Assembly: GCF_009739905.1 (NCBI RefSeq)
Contig: NZ_CP034279.1
Coordinates: 6,820,001 to 6,884,000 of the forward strand
DNA: 64,000 bases
DNA from: Streptomyces ficellus
GTDB lineage: Bacteria > Actinomycetota > Actinomycetes > Streptomycetales > Streptomycetaceae
Direction of reading: 5' to 3'
Translations under genes and position numbers: made by a program
Notes under the pieces: model-generated
The model's input: the letters and a program-made list of their open reading frames with translations, nothing else
Databases searched by the model: none
Told to the model about the DNA's origin: nothing
Shown: piece by piece, positions 1 through 8,595 of the stretch
How positions within the stretch are numbered: the stretch's first letter is position 1
Layout of the letters: the number at the start of each line of letters is the position of its first letter

Positions 1-16
1 GCGTACCGGCCCCGCC

Positions 17-376
17 CTACGCCTGGCGGGCCGGGTGCGCCGCGATGGACGCGACCGGGGCCGTCTCGCTCAGGTGCCCCACCTGGTGCCGCGCCCGGTC
101 GGCCGGCGCGGGCGTCCCGGTGATGGCCGCCGTCGCCGGGGCGGCCGCCGCGCCCTTGCCCCGGTCCTCCGGCGCGCCCGCCGCCACCGACGACCAGGTG
201 CGCAGCCGGTGGCTCGCCGCGTCGTCCAAACTCACCGGCGCCCCGCGCTGCTCCGCCAGCCGGCTCGCCTCCCGGCCGAGCGCCGCGATGTCGTCCCACC
301 GCAACCGCAGGACCACGGCCACCTCCGCACCACCGTCCGGGAGCCCTCGCATCGCCGGCTCGTCGCGCTCGTTCAT
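17..376 (-). CDS. Conserved hypothetical protein, 119 aa
   Basis: I do not recognise a family. The first 65 residues are hydrophilic and look folded (an Asp/Glu/Arg-rich stretch ending around SHRLRTW). The second half is Ala/Pro/Gly-rich and probably disordered. There is no signal peptide or membrane segment. The ATG is preceded by ACAGGAG at good spacing, which supports the start. The gene ends 16 bases from the window edge and is divergent from the DUF1876 gene. Codon use is typical of the window. Confidence 0.6.
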   Translation of the reverse strand: MNERDEPAMRGLPDGGAEVAVVLRLRWDDIAALGREASRLAEQRGAPVSLDDAASHRLRTWSSVAAGAPEDRGKGAAAAPATAAITGTPAPADRARHQVGHLSETAPVASIAAHPARQA

Positions 377-593
377 CGCCGCTCCTGTCGTCGCCGCAGT
401 GATGTCTCACCGGATCAGTACGGACGGTGCCCGCACCCCGTTCAGCGCTGCTCGAAACGGTGTTCCCACCTGTCCTCACCGGTTTCCCGCCTGTTCCCCG
501 CCTTCCCGCGTGCCCCGGGTCCCTCGAACGGGCGCACGGGCATCCGCGGGTGCACGCTGGAGGAGTGACGGAGCGAGCCCCCGGAGGTGTGTG

Positions 594-869
594 ATGAAGA
601 CGATCGTCGGATGGCACGTGGACATCGAGTTCACCGAGGACGAGGTCGCGGGCAAGACGCGTGCGGCCTGCATGGTCAGGCTCCCGGACGGCACCGAACT
701 GCGGGCGCACGGCCACGCCAAGCGGCACCCCGACGACAGGGAGCAGCAGCGCGTCGGCGAGGAGATCGCCGCCGCCCGCTGCCTCAACGAACTCTCCCGG
801 AACCTCATGAAGAAGGCCGGGGGTGAGATCGAGGAGGTGACGCACATCCCGGCGCACCTGGCCATGTGA
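594..869 (+). CDS. DUF1876 domain-containing protein
   Basis: A 91-residue protein opening MKTIVGWHVDIEF and matching the small DUF1876 family, common in Streptomyces and often encoded near stress genes. Its molecular role is unknown. The features seen are a beta-rich N-terminus (VDIEFTEDE), a central region resembling VRLPDGTELRAHG, and a helical C-terminus. The ATG is chosen because GGAGG lies about eight bases upstream. The open frame extends further upstream, but that part has no family-like sequence. It is a cytosolic protein of usual family length. It stands alone, with 176 bases before the next gene. Confidence 0.8.
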   Translation: MKTIVGWHVDIEFTEDEVAGKTRAACMVRLPDGTELRAHGHAKRHPDDREQQRVGEEIAAARCLNELSRNLMKKAGGEIEEVTHIPAHLAM

Positions 870-1045
870 CGCGGGACCCTGCGGCCGGGCCCGCGACGGG
901 CCGGCGGAGGCACCCGCGGCGAACCGTTGGGAAACGGGAGCCATGAGCGCGTGAGGAGGGGGCACACGAGGGCCCGAGGGAACCGATGGGGTCGAGCCCG
1001 GCGTACGGCCGGGGCTGTCGGGGCCCGGGAAGGACGCAACAGCAC

Positions 1046-1495
1046 ATGTCGCAGGTCGAGGAGTCCGTCGAGGTCAGCGTGCCGGTGCGCACCGCCTACA
1101 ACCAGTGGACGCAGTTCGAGAGCTTTCCCGAGTTCATGGAGGGCGTGGAGCGGATCGAGCAGCGCAGCGACACCCTCACCCACTGGGTGACGCAGGTGAA
1201 CGGCGCGGCCCGTGAGTTCGACGCAGAGATCACCGAGCAGATCCCGGACGAGCGGGTCGCGTGGACCACCGTCGGCGGTGAGGCCCGGCAGGCGGGTGTG
1301 GTGACGTTCCACCGCATCGACGACACGACCACCAAGGTGATGCTCCAGATGGACTTCGAGCCCGACGGGCTCACCGAGACCGTCGGGGACAAGCTCGGCT
1401 TCGTCAAGCGTCAGGTCACCGGCGACCTCAAGCGGTTCAAGTCCTTCATCGAGTCGCGCGGCACGGCCACCGGCTCCTGGCGCGGCGAGGTCTGA
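1046..1495 (+). CDS. SRPBCC family protein (polyketide cyclase/dehydrase-like)
   Basis: A 149-residue START/SRPBCC helix-grip protein. The opening EVSVPVRTAYNQWTQFESFP is the classic first strand and helix of the family, followed by a GVERIEQRSD region and a C-terminal long helix (GDLKRFKSFIESRG). Such proteins form a hydrophobic ligand cavity. Single-domain actinobacterial members of this type usually have no known substrate. I chose the start at MSQVEES because GGAAGGA lies about 11 bases upstream; the upstream in-frame extension is compositionally unlike the family. It is probably monocistronic, with a strong hairpin at 1647-1678 further downstream. Confidence 0.85.
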   Translation: MSQVEESVEVSVPVRTAYNQWTQFESFPEFMEGVERIEQRSDTLTHWVTQVNGAAREFDAEITEQIPDERVAWTTVGGEARQAGVVTFHRIDDTTTKVMLQMDFEPDGLTETVGDKLGFVKRQVTGDLKRFKSFIESRGTATGSWRGEV

Positions 1496-1646
1496 CACCC
1501 GGCGTGACCGCCCGGCCCGCGGTCCGGGCGGCGGGCCGGACGGGTGATCCGATCGACGTGCCGGGCCGTGTCTGCGGCGGTGGCACGTGACGCGCGGGCA
1601 AGGTGGGCTCGTTAACTCCAAGCGCCCCCAAGGGGTTGCTGGGCCA

Positions 1647-1678
1647 GGCCCCCGGACGGGTCCGACCGTCCGGGGGCC
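1647..1678 (+). terminator. Rho-independent-like hairpin
   Basis: Positions 1647-1659 and 1666-1678 form a perfect 13-bp GC-rich stem around a six-base loop (GTCCGA). There is no U tract, which is normal for Streptomyces terminators. It lies between the SRPBCC gene and the DUF6153 gene, both on the plus strand, so it probably ends the upstream transcript. Confidence 0.6.
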
Positions 1679-1743
1679 CTGGTCTGTCCACAGGCGGGGC
1701 CACCCGCCGGGGCGCCTCGCGGACGGGCCTCTACGATGGGGCC

Positions 1744-2142
1744 ATGAGCCCCCGTCAGCAGCGCAGCCGCCTACGCCCCCCGGCGTACCGCAGGCTGCTG
1801 CTGGTCCTGGCTCTGCTCGCCGGTGTCTTCGCCATGCACGGGCTGGCGCCCGGCACGCCCGCCCCCGCCACGGCGGGCCACGGGCACGCCCGGCCGGCCG
1901 CCCATGCGACCGGTGACGCCTGCGAGCACCTGCACGAGCCCGGCGGCGGGGCGGGCCACGTCGAGCACGCGGACGCCATGTGCGCGGCCGGAGGTGTCTC
2001 CACCGCACCCGCACAGGCGCCCCTGCTCGCCGGCGCCGTCTCGGCGGCCGCCGACGACGTCCCGCGCGTCCACGCCCGGGGCGCGGGAGCCACCGACCGG
2101 GCTCCGCCCGATCTGGCGCAGCTGCAACTCCTCCTCATATAG
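1744..2142 (+). CDS. DUF6153 family protein
   Basis: A 132-residue protein with an Arg-rich N-terminus, one hydrophobic segment (LLLVLALLAGVFAMHGLAP, about residues 19-37) and a His-rich region (GHGHARPAAHA, HLHEPGGGAGHVEHADAMC). This matches DUF6153, an actinobacterial family. The hydrophobic segment could be a signal anchor, leaving the His/Cys-rich part outside the membrane. The His content suggests metal binding; that is inference. It lies 117 bases upstream of a DUF305 lipoprotein gene on the same strand, so the two may work together. The ATG is the first codon before the signal-like segment. Confidence 0.75.
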   Translation: MSPRQQRSRLRPPAYRRLLLVLALLAGVFAMHGLAPGTPAPATAGHGHARPAAHATGDACEHLHEPGGGAGHVEHADAMCAAGGVSTAPAQAPLLAGAVSAAADDVPRVHARGAGATDRAPPDLAQLQLLLI

Positions 2143-2259
2143 GGGCGCCCGCGCGGCGCACCGTCCTGCCGTCCTCCCGCTTCCCGCGCGAGGACGCACG
2201 ACGCCGTGCCCGCACGCCCGTCCCCGAGGAACCCCATGTACGCAAGGAGTTGCACCACC

Positions 2260-2937
2260 ATGACCGCACGACGCCCTTCCCACGCCCGCCGGGCGACCGC
2301 CGCCTCCGCCGTCGCCGCAGGGGTCACCGCCGCCGCTCTCCTCCTGACCGCCTGCGGCGCCGGCGACCAGGACTCCGCCCGCCACGCGGACCACGGCAGC
2401 GCGTCCACCGCGTCACCCTCCGCCTCAGGATCGGCCTCCGGATCGGCCTCCGCCGAGCAGGGCGGTCACAACGCCGCCGACGTGGCGTTCGCGCAGGGGA
2501 TGATCCCGCACCACCGCCAGGCCGTGGACATGGCCGGCATGGCCGAGGACCGCGCCTCCTCCAAGGAGGTGAAGGACCTGGCGGCCGCGATCAAGAAGGC
2601 GCAGGCCCCCGAGATCCGCACCCTGTCCGGCTGGCTGACCACCTGGGGCGAGCCGGTCCCCGCCGACGAGCCCGCGGCCGGCCACGCCGGGCACGGGGCC
2701 GGTACGGCCGGGATGATGACCGGACAGGAGCTGGACGGGCTGCGCACGTCCTCCGGCAAGGCCTTCGACACGGCGTTCCTGAAGCTGATGATCAAGCATC
2801 ACGAGGGAGCGGTGGCCATGGCGAAGACCGAGCGGGCCGAGGGCTCCCACCGGCCCGCCAAGGCCATGGCCGGCGACATCGTCGCCTCACAGTCCGCCGA
2901 GATCGCCACGATGAACGGGCTGCTCGCCACGGACTGA
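2260..2937 (+). CDS. DUF305 domain-containing lipoprotein
   Basis: A 225-residue exported lipoprotein. The signal peptide ends in the lipobox LTAC with Cys32 as the lipidated residue, followed by a Ser/His-rich linker. The DUF305 domain carries its paired motifs: GMIPHHRQAVDMA with His84-His85, and LMIKHHEGAVAMA with His180-His181. DUF305 is a ferritin-like helical family of unknown function. Members are often found beside copper-handling genes. AAGGAG sits 10 bases before the chosen ATG; another ATG at 2236 has no such site. It probably acts on the outer face of the membrane, alongside the His-rich DUF6153 protein encoded upstream. Confidence 0.9.
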   Translation: MTARRPSHARRATAASAVAAGVTAAALLLTACGAGDQDSARHADHGSASTASPSASGSASGSASAEQGGHNAADVAFAQGMIPHHRQAVDMAGMAEDRASSKEVKDLAAAIKKAQAPEIRTLSGWLTTWGEPVPADEPAAGHAGHGAGTAGMMTGQELDGLRTSSGKAFDTAFLKLMIKHHEGAVAMAKTERAEGSHRPAKAMAGDIVASQSAEIATMNGLLATD

Positions 2938-2959
2938 CCCCGCCACCGCCCCGCGTCCT

Positions 2960-3424
2960 GCGGGCGGACGACGCGACGCCCGGGACACGCCCCGGGCCAG
3001 GCGAACCCGCGTCCGCCAGGTACGCGGCGGCGCCGTGAGGGTGGGCGCTGTCGTTGGTCACCAGCAGGTCCGTGACCCGGTCGGCGGGGGAGTACTCCGG
3101 GCGCAGCGTGTGGTCGAGGGCCACCAGGTCTCGCAGGTCCGACGCGTCGAGCCAGGCGCGCACGCCGGGCGGCACCGCGGGCGGGGCGGCCAGGTGGTCC
3201 TCGGTCTCCGCGACGCCCAGCGGGGAGCCGACGGTCACGAGGAGCTCGGCCTCCCGGCCCGTGTCCGCCAGCACCTCGTCGGCCACGACGGAGCCGAGGC
3301 CGTGTCCGACGACGATCAGCGGCGCGTCGCCCACCGCGTCCAGCTCGGCCGTCAGGGCGTCGCGGACGGCGTCCCCGTCGCCCCCGAACCCGTACGCCGT
3401 AAAGCCGCGCCGACCCCCCGCTTG
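2960..3424 (-). pseudogene. Remnant of an alpha/beta-hydrolase gene
   Basis: The minus-strand frame encodes a recognisable hydrolase core: LIVVGHGLGSVVADEVL (nucleophile elbow G-H-G-L-G, lacking the usual Ser), then LLVTVGSPLGV, then a C-terminal stretch LLVTNDSAHPHGAAAYL as in PGAP1/serine-peptidase-like esterases. Nothing upstream supplies the N-terminal strand and oxyanion region, because the frame runs straight into the stop of the DUF3533 gene. There is no convincing start codon with a ribosome site, and the frame continues past the expected C-terminus into unrelated sequence. The central nucleophile position reads Gly-His-Gly-Leu-Gly, so it would be inactive. I read it as a 5'-truncated, decaying gene. 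A small functional variant is less likely. Confidence 0.5.
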
Positions 3425-3428
3425 GCCG

Positions 3429-4517
3429 TCAGTCCGCCGCGTGCGCCGGGGCCCGGTCGCGGCCGCCGGGGTGGCGGTGGCGCCAGAACCAGAAGACGCC
3501 GCAGGACACCAGCGCCCACCCGCCGAGGACGAGAAACGGGAAGAGGTGCTGGTGGCCGCCGAAGTAGACAGCCGTGTGCTGCGCGTTCACCGACGCGCCG
3601 GGCGGCAGCCAGCGCCCGATGTGCCCGAGCGCCGACGGCAGCAGCGGCCAGGAGACGGCGCCGCCCGACGACGGGTTGCCCAATAGCACCATCAGACCCC
3701 AGGTCGGCAGCATCGCCCACCGCCCCATCAGGGTGTTGAACATCGTGAACACCATCCCGGACGCGAACAACGTCAGCGCGAGGATCAGCCAGGACTCCAC
3801 GAAGGGCAGATCGAGGGCGCCCAGCAGCAGGTCGACGGTCGCCGCGATCGCGAAACCACCGAGCAGTGCGTACGCCGCCGTGAACGCGATCCGCTCGGCG
3901 GGAAGGAGCGCGCGGGCGTGCACGCTCAGCTGGATCGCCCCCACGAAGCCGATGATCACCGCCGCGAGCGAGATGTAGAACAGCGCCAGCCCGCGCGGAT
4001 CACCCTTCTGGAGCGGCTTGATGTCCCGCACCCCGACCGGCACCCCCGTCGCCCGGCCCACCGCCACCCCCGCCTCGGCCAGCACCTGCGCCACCGACGC
4101 CCCCGCGGCCCCCACCACGTCCAGCAGGACGCCGGTGCCGTCCGGGCCGGCGGTGAGCACGGCGAAGACCTCCTGCTCGTCCACCGCGTGGCGCGCGGCC
4201 GCCACACTGTCGTACCGACGCAGCTCCAGGGAGGCGTTCAGCTCCCGCTCCATGCCGGCCACGACCTTCCTGCCCTCCGCCGTGTCCGTGGCGCCGACCA
4301 CCGCGGCCGGGATGTGCCGGGGCGTGGGATTGGCCATGGTGTACGTGTACGAGCCGGCGAACAGCGCGGCCGCGGCGGCGAGGATCAGCACCAGCACGGC
4401 GGCGGGCAGGAACGGTGACGCCTTGAGCGCCGCCCACCTGTCGCCCCGCGTCGGCGGACGGCCGTGTGCCCCGTGAGGCGTGCTCCGGGCTTCCCCGGCT
4501 TCGTGCGCATCGGACAT
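3429..4517 (-). CDS. DUF3533 / ABC-2-type membrane protein
   Basis: A 362-residue integral membrane protein. One N-terminal transmembrane segment (AAVLVLILAAAAALFAGSYTY) is followed by an extracytoplasmic domain of about 130 residues containing IPAAVVGATDT. A cluster of five to six membrane helices runs from about residue 175 to 340. This topology is that of DUF3533/YhgE-Pip-like ABC-2 permeases, with no ATPase encoded nearby. The C-terminus is short, basic and His-rich. The ATG lacks an obvious ribosome site. It diverges from the STAS gene, with 138 bases between them. Its substrate is unknown. Confidence 0.75.
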   Translation of the reverse strand: MSDAHEAGEARSTPHGAHGRPPTRGDRWAALKASPFLPAAVLVLILAAAAALFAGSYTYTMANPTPRHIPAAVVGATDTAEGRKVVAGMERELNASLELRRYDSVAAARHAVDEQEVFAVLTAGPDGTGVLLDVVGAAGASVAQVLAEAGVAVGRATGVPVGVRDIKPLQKGDPRGLALFYISLAAVIIGFVGAIQLSVHARALLPAERIAFTAAYALLGGFAIAATVDLLLGALDLPFVESWLILALTLFASGMVFTMFNTLMGRWAMLPTWGLMVLLGNPSSGGAVSWPLLPSALGHIGRWLPPGASVNAQHTAVYFGGHQHLFPFLVLGGWALVSCGVFWFWRHRHPGGRDRAPAHAAD

Positions 4518-4655
4518 GCCGTCAGGCTAAAGCGAACGTATCCCCGCAAAAGGGGGCCACGCGCACGGGGAACCGTCCCGCGACAGGGAACCGGCTTCGC
4601 CCTGGGCGGCGTCGGAGGTACCGTCAGGGGGCCGGACGGAGATCACAGGGGGGCC

Positions 4656-5003
4656 ATGGGGGTGCCGCACACCGAGAACGGGCCCGTACCCGGATCTCCC
4701 CGTCCCCTCGTGTCGGACGATTGCGGACAGGGAGGCTGCGTCCACGTGGCAGGGCAGGTCTATCTGGACACGCTCACGGAGTGGGAGCGGATCCTGGACG
4801 GCCTGCTCCGGAGCGACGGGGACATCCGGATGGACCTCTCGGGGCTCACCTTCGTCGACGTGGCGGGGGCGACCTCGCTGGCCCGGACGGCGCAGCGCCT
4901 TCCCGGCGACCGGCGGATCATGGTCCGCAGGCCGCCGGCGTCGCTGAGGCGGGTGCTGGAGCTGTTCTGGCCGGAACTGGTGGCGATCGAGGTGGTGGAG
5001 TGA
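4656..5003 (+). CDS. STAS domain protein (anti-sigma-factor antagonist-like)
   Basis: A 115-residue single STAS domain. After about 20 residues the sequence runs HVAGQVYLDTLTEWERILDG, then DIRMDLSGLTFVDVAGATSL. The last stretch is the signature around the phosphorylatable position in RsbV/SpoIIAA proteins, but here the expected Ser/Thr (in DSSG-type motifs) reads DVAGATS, so regulation by phosphorylation is uncertain. Its stop overlaps the GTG start of the MEDS-ATPase gene (GTGA), indicating translational coupling and a shared pathway. The ATG after a G-rich stretch is the best start; upstream sequence is non-family. Confidence 0.8.
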   Translation: MGVPHTENGPVPGSPRPLVSDDCGQGGCVHVAGQVYLDTLTEWERILDGLLRSDGDIRMDLSGLTFVDVAGATSLARTAQRLPGDRRIMVRRPPASLRRVLELFWPELVAIEVVE

Positions 5004-5938
5004 ACGACGTGGCGACGACGGCCGATCCGTTCACGCACCCGGCCCTGTTCTACGCGGACGAGACCGCCTACCTGGCGGGCACCGTGCCGTTCGTCGAAGC
5101 GGGCCTGGCGGCCGGGGAGCCCGTCGCCGTCGCCGTGCCCGGCGCCAACCTCGCCCTGCTGCGCAAGGCGCTGGGCGGCGACGCCGACCGCGTACGCCTG
5201 CTGGACATGGAGCAGGAGGGGCGCAACCCCGGGCGGATCATCCCGCGGGTGCTGCGCGGATTCGCCGACGCCCACCCCACCCGGCGCGTCCGGATCATCG
5301 GGGAACCGATCTGGCAGGGCCGCAGCGACAGCGAGTACCCGGCCTGCGCGCAGCACGAGGCGCTGATCAACCACGCGTTCACCGGCCGCGAGGCCACCAT
5401 CCTCTGTCCGTACGACACCTCGCGGCTGGACGACGTCGCGCTCGCCGACGCCCGGATCACCCATCCCGTGCTCATCGAGGACGGCGTCGAGCGCGCCAGC
5501 GTCGCGTACGCGCCCGACCGGGTGGTGAGCGGCTACAACCTGCCCCTCACCCTGCCGCCCGGCGTCCGCGGGCTGGTCTACGACGCCGACCTGCTGCCCG
5601 AGGCGCGCGGCCACGCCCTGGAGCGGGTGGACCGGCTGGGCCTGCCCGCGGACCGGCACGACGACGTGGCCCTCGCGGTGTCGGAGCTGACCACCAACAG
5701 CGTCATCCACGGCGGCGGCACGGGAACGCTGCGGGTGTGGACCGAGGACGGTCACGTGGTGTGCGAGGTGCGGGACGGCGGCAGACTGGACGACCCGCTC
5801 GCCGGCCGCCGCCCCGCCGCACCCGGCCAGCTCGGCGGCCGCGGCCTGCTGCTGGTGCACTACCTCTCCGACCTCGTACGCATCCACACCACGGACGCCG
5901 GCACCACCATCCGGTGCTACTTCCGGTTGCACCTCTAG
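5000..5938 (+). CDS. MEDS-domain sensor with anti-sigma-factor ATPase domain
   Basis: A 312-residue protein with two parts. Residues 5-165 form a MEDS (DcmR-like sensory) domain, with HPALFYADETAYLAGTVPF at the start and the FADAHPTRRVRIIGEP core. Residues 180-312 form a GHKL ATPase of the RsbW/SpoIIAB type, with the N-box AVSELTTNSVIHGG and the G-box GGRGLLLVHYLSD. Such proteins are serine kinases or anti-sigma factors acting on STAS partners, and the coupled upstream STAS gene supplies a natural partner. It starts at GTG within the upstream stop codon. No sigma factor gene is adjacent, so the target is encoded elsewhere. Confidence 0.88.
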   Translation: MNDVATTADPFTHPALFYADETAYLAGTVPFVEAGLAAGEPVAVAVPGANLALLRKALGGDADRVRLLDMEQEGRNPGRIIPRVLRGFADAHPTRRVRIIGEPIWQGRSDSEYPACAQHEALINHAFTGREATILCPYDTSRLDDVALADARITHPVLIEDGVERASVAYAPDRVVSGYNLPLTLPPGVRGLVYDADLLPEARGHALERVDRLGLPADRHDDVALAVSELTTNSVIHGGGTGTLRVWTEDGHVVCEVRDGGRLDDPLAGRRPAAPGQLGGRGLLLVHYLSDLVRIHTTDAGTTIRCYFRLHL

Positions 5939-5987
5939 GGCGTGCGATGAGCAGGCGGCCGGCCGCCTGCGCGCTTAACGTGGCACC

Positions 5988-7301
5988 GTGATCCGTCAGG
6001 GACCCCGCACACCGGACAAGAACCCCGCCACGAGCGGCGCGCACGGCGAAGTGCGCGAGTGGGCCGACGCCCTGCTGGCCGTGCTCGCCGCGCTGGTCGC
6101 CATGGCGGTGACCGCCACCCTCGGCCTGTGGGCGGCGGGTGCGGCGGACCTGCCGGAGGGCGCGTTCCTCCACGTCGTCGCGGCCGTCGTCGTCATCGCC
6201 GCGGGCGGCTCGGTCGACATCTCGGGCCGGGCCGGAGGGCTCGCCGACACCAGCGGGCAGCTCACCCTGATGCCGCTGAGCGTCACCCTCGTCGGGGCGC
6301 TCGTCGCCGGCGCCTGCTTCCTGCGGCCGCTGCGGCACCGCCCCGTCGCCGGCACCGGCGCACTCCTCGGCCGCGTCGCCCGCACGGTCGTCCTGTGGCT
6401 GGCCGGGCTCGGCGCCCTCATCGCGCTGGCCCGCCACACCTTCACCCTCGTCCCGCCCGACTCGGCCATCGACTTCATCACCGGCCTCCTCGGCGCCACG
6501 CCCACCGTCGGGTTCGCCGCCGAGACCGGCCCCACCCTGCTGTTCGGCCTGATCTGGATCCTCGGCGTCCTCGCCATGGCACTCCTCGTCTCCCACCGGG
6601 CACCGCTCCCCGCCGGGCTGCTCCGCCCCCAGCGAGCGGCCCGTCCCGCCGCCTCCGCGATGCTGCTCCTGCTCCTCGCGTACGTCGTCATCGCCCTGGT
6701 CGTCGGGCTGGTCGTGGCGGCGACCCGGGGGCACCCCGCCGAGACGTTCGCCGTGATCCTCCTGGGCCTGCCCAACATCGCGTGGCTCGCCCTGGGCCTC
6801 GGCATCGGCGGCTCCTGGGAGGGCAGGGTGGAGGGCCCGTTCGGCCTGCCGATGCCGCACATCCTGGACGCGGCGCTGCGCGGCTCCCAGAACACCACGC
6901 TGGACGTGTCGTCCCTCGCCGAGCAGGACGGCCGGGCCTGGTGGCTCGTCCCCGTCGCCGCCGTGCTGCTACTGGCCGCCGCCTTCGTCACGGCGATGCG
7001 CTCCCCGGCCGGCACCCGGCTCTGGCAGTACGCCCTGCACCTCGGGATCGCTTTCGCGCTCACCCTGCTCGTGGTCACCCCGGTCAGCGAGATCGTCGCC
7101 CGCCTGGCCCTGTCGGTGCTGGGCATCATGGAGATCGACAACCTCGGCGGTCAGGTGGTCCTCCATCCGCACGTCTGGAGGACCGTCGGGCTCGCCCTCC
7201 TGTGGGGGCTGGTCATAGGGCCCCTCGGCGCGCTCCTGGCCTCGCGCGTACGCCGGCGGGGCGAGACCCCCACCCGGCAGGCCCCGCCCCCGGCGCCCTG
7301 A
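5988..7301 (+). CDS. Streptophobe family integral membrane protein
   Basis: A 437-residue, very hydrophobic protein with about nine to ten predicted membrane helices spread over its whole length and a short basic, Pro-rich C-terminus. The sequence features AAGGSVDISGRAGG in the first third and SQNTTLDVSSLAEQDGRAWW before the last helices resemble the streptophobe family, found almost only in Streptomyces and named for its hydrophobicity. The function is unknown. It starts at GTG, 49 bases after the MEDS gene on the same strand, so co-transcription is possible. No transporter motif is visible. Confidence 0.78.
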   Translation: MIRQGPRTPDKNPATSGAHGEVREWADALLAVLAALVAMAVTATLGLWAAGAADLPEGAFLHVVAAVVVIAAGGSVDISGRAGGLADTSGQLTLMPLSVTLVGALVAGACFLRPLRHRPVAGTGALLGRVARTVVLWLAGLGALIALARHTFTLVPPDSAIDFITGLLGATPTVGFAAETGPTLLFGLIWILGVLAMALLVSHRAPLPAGLLRPQRAARPAASAMLLLLLAYVVIALVVGLVVAATRGHPAETFAVILLGLPNIAWLALGLGIGGSWEGRVEGPFGLPMPHILDAALRGSQNTTLDVSSLAEQDGRAWWLVPVAAVLLLAAAFVTAMRSPAGTRLWQYALHLGIAFALTLLVVTPVSEIVARLALSVLGIMEIDNLGGQVVLHPHVWRTVGLALLWGLVIGPLGALLASRVRRRGETPTRQAPPPAP

Positions 7302-7495
7302 GCCGCGCGGGCGGGACCCGCGGCCCCGGGACCACCGCCCGGCAGGAGCCCGCTCCTGGGTCACGCCCCCGGTCGAGCGCGCCTCGGCCGAGCGCGTCCC
7401 CGGCACCGTGCATCCGTTGCCGCGCGCGACGGGGGTACGGCGGCGGGGCGGGACCCGGCACCGTACAGGGCGCCCGGACCCCACCGTCCCCACCG

Positions 7496-8431
7496 TCAAC
7501 CGGCCGGCCGGCGGCGGTAGTCGGCGACGATGCCGACGACGGCGTTGAAGGCGCGGGCGCTGTCGGCCGGCCGCCGCTCTCCCGCAGCCGTCCCGAGCCG
7601 CTCGCCCCGATAGGTCTGCCGGGGGTTGGAGTACCGGTTGATGCGCCGGCAGGGGCCGCCGGTCGCCTTGCGGCAGCTCGACTCGTACGCCTCCAGCGTC
7701 GACCACCGCCCCGAGGGCGGAAAGTAGCCACGGGCGCTGTTCGCGCCGCGGGGCGCGGTGACGTAGTCGTGCATCGCGCCCAGGTTGTGACCGACCTCGT
7801 GGGCGAGCGAGTGGTGCGCGAGCGCCTTCTGCGCGACGAGGCTGTAGCTGTGGGCGCTCGTCCCGGACGTCACGCGCCGGGGCCGGTTGGCCAGCCCGGC
7901 GGCTCCACCGCTTCCGGTGACCAGCGTGACCAGGTCGGAGCCCGTGCTGTCGCGCAGGTGCACGAGCTCGTCGGCCACGCCGTCGCCGGGCCGCGCGACC
8001 GCCTTCAGCAGGGCGTCCGAGGGCCGGTCGAGGCGGGCGGGCACCGTGGCGCGGACGACGCCGGTGAGCCGGAGGCGGGCGCGGACGGCGCCGGCGGCGA
8101 ACGCCTGGGAGGCGGAGGTGACGGCCTGCCGGATCCTCGCCCGCAGGGTGCGCTCGCCGCCGGCTTCCGCGAGCGCGCGGGCGGTGAACCCGGCCAGGAT
8201 GTCGATGGTGACGATCCGCTGGCCGTAGTGCGGCCGGGGCACCCGTGTGCAGTGACGTTTCTGCTCGGTGGCGGGGCGGCACGCCCCGCCCGCCTCGTGC
8301 CCCGGCGGTGCGGGTGCGGCGGCGGGGGCGGTGGACCGGGCGGACGACCGCTCCTGGACGGGCGCGCAGGCGGTGGCGCTCAGCACGAGGGCCAGCGCGG
8401 CGGCACTCCATGAGGCATGGGCAAGGCGCAT
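7496..8431 (-). CDS. Secreted M12-type (reprolysin-like) zinc metalloprotease, lipoprotein
   Basis: A 311-residue exported protease. The N-terminus ends in the lipobox SATAC (Cys22), predicting a lipid anchor. The metzincin zinc motif HEVGHNLGAMHD spans residues 211-222: His211, His215 and His221 are metal ligands and Glu212 is the catalytic base. The preceding SYSLVAQKALAHHSLA and the downstream Cys pairs (SSCRKATGGPCRRIN) fit an adamalysin/reprolysin-like fold. Two adjacent ATGs exist (8437 and 8431). I chose the second because AAAGGA lies about eight bases upstream. The open frame extends further upstream through a low-complexity GGTGC repeat that is unlikely to be translated. Confidence 0.88.
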   Translation of the reverse strand: MRLAHASWSAAALALVLSATACAPVQERSSARSTAPAAAPAPPGHEAGGACRPATEQKRHCTRVPRPHYGQRIVTIDILAGFTARALAEAGGERTLRARIRQAVTSASQAFAAGAVRARLRLTGVVRATVPARLDRPSDALLKAVARPGDGVADELVHLRDSTGSDLVTLVTGSGGAAGLANRPRRVTSGTSAHSYSLVAQKALAHHSLAHEVGHNLGAMHDYVTAPRGANSARGYFPPSGRWSTLEAYESSCRKATGGPCRRINRYSNPRQTYRGERLGTAAGERRPADSARAFNAVVGIVADYRRRPAG

Positions 8432-8531
8432 CTCCATCCTTTCGCAGGGCGGGACCTGGAACGGAACCCGAAGGTGTCCTTGCGAGAAGGGCGGTGCGGC
8501 ATGCGCGCGGCGGCGCCGATTCACCGGTTCG

Positions 8532-8588
8532 GCGGTGCGGTGCGGTGCGGTGCGGCGTGGTGCGGTGGGGCGCGGCGTGGTGCGGGGG
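8532..8588. repeat. GGTGC-type pentanucleotide tandem repeat
   Basis: At least four perfect CGGTG units are followed by degenerate copies (GCGTGGTGCGGTGGGGCGCG and so on). The tract lies between the 5' end of the protease gene and the 3' end of the TetR gene, both on the minus strand. It could change length by slippage. Confidence 0.8.
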
Positions 8589-8595
8589 TGCCGCG

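Noticed and set aside
421..480. LexA-like sequence TCGAAACGGTGTTCCC
   Set aside because: Three mismatches at fixed positions, and not placed tightly before a start codon.
476..2014. Long minus-strand open frame of about 500 codons
   Set aside because: It covers the DUF1876 and SRPBCC genes on the other strand, is Arg/Pro/Gly-rich and has no family motif. It is a GC-bias shadow.
6059..8413. 784-codon plus-strand open frame
   Set aside because: It is the off-frame shadow of the streptophobe gene and the antisense of the metalloprotease gene. Composition is Arg/Pro/Gly-rich with no domains.
8532..8588. CRISPR-like array
   Set aside because: Units are five bases with no spacers. No other region shows regular repeat-spacer structure or cas genes.
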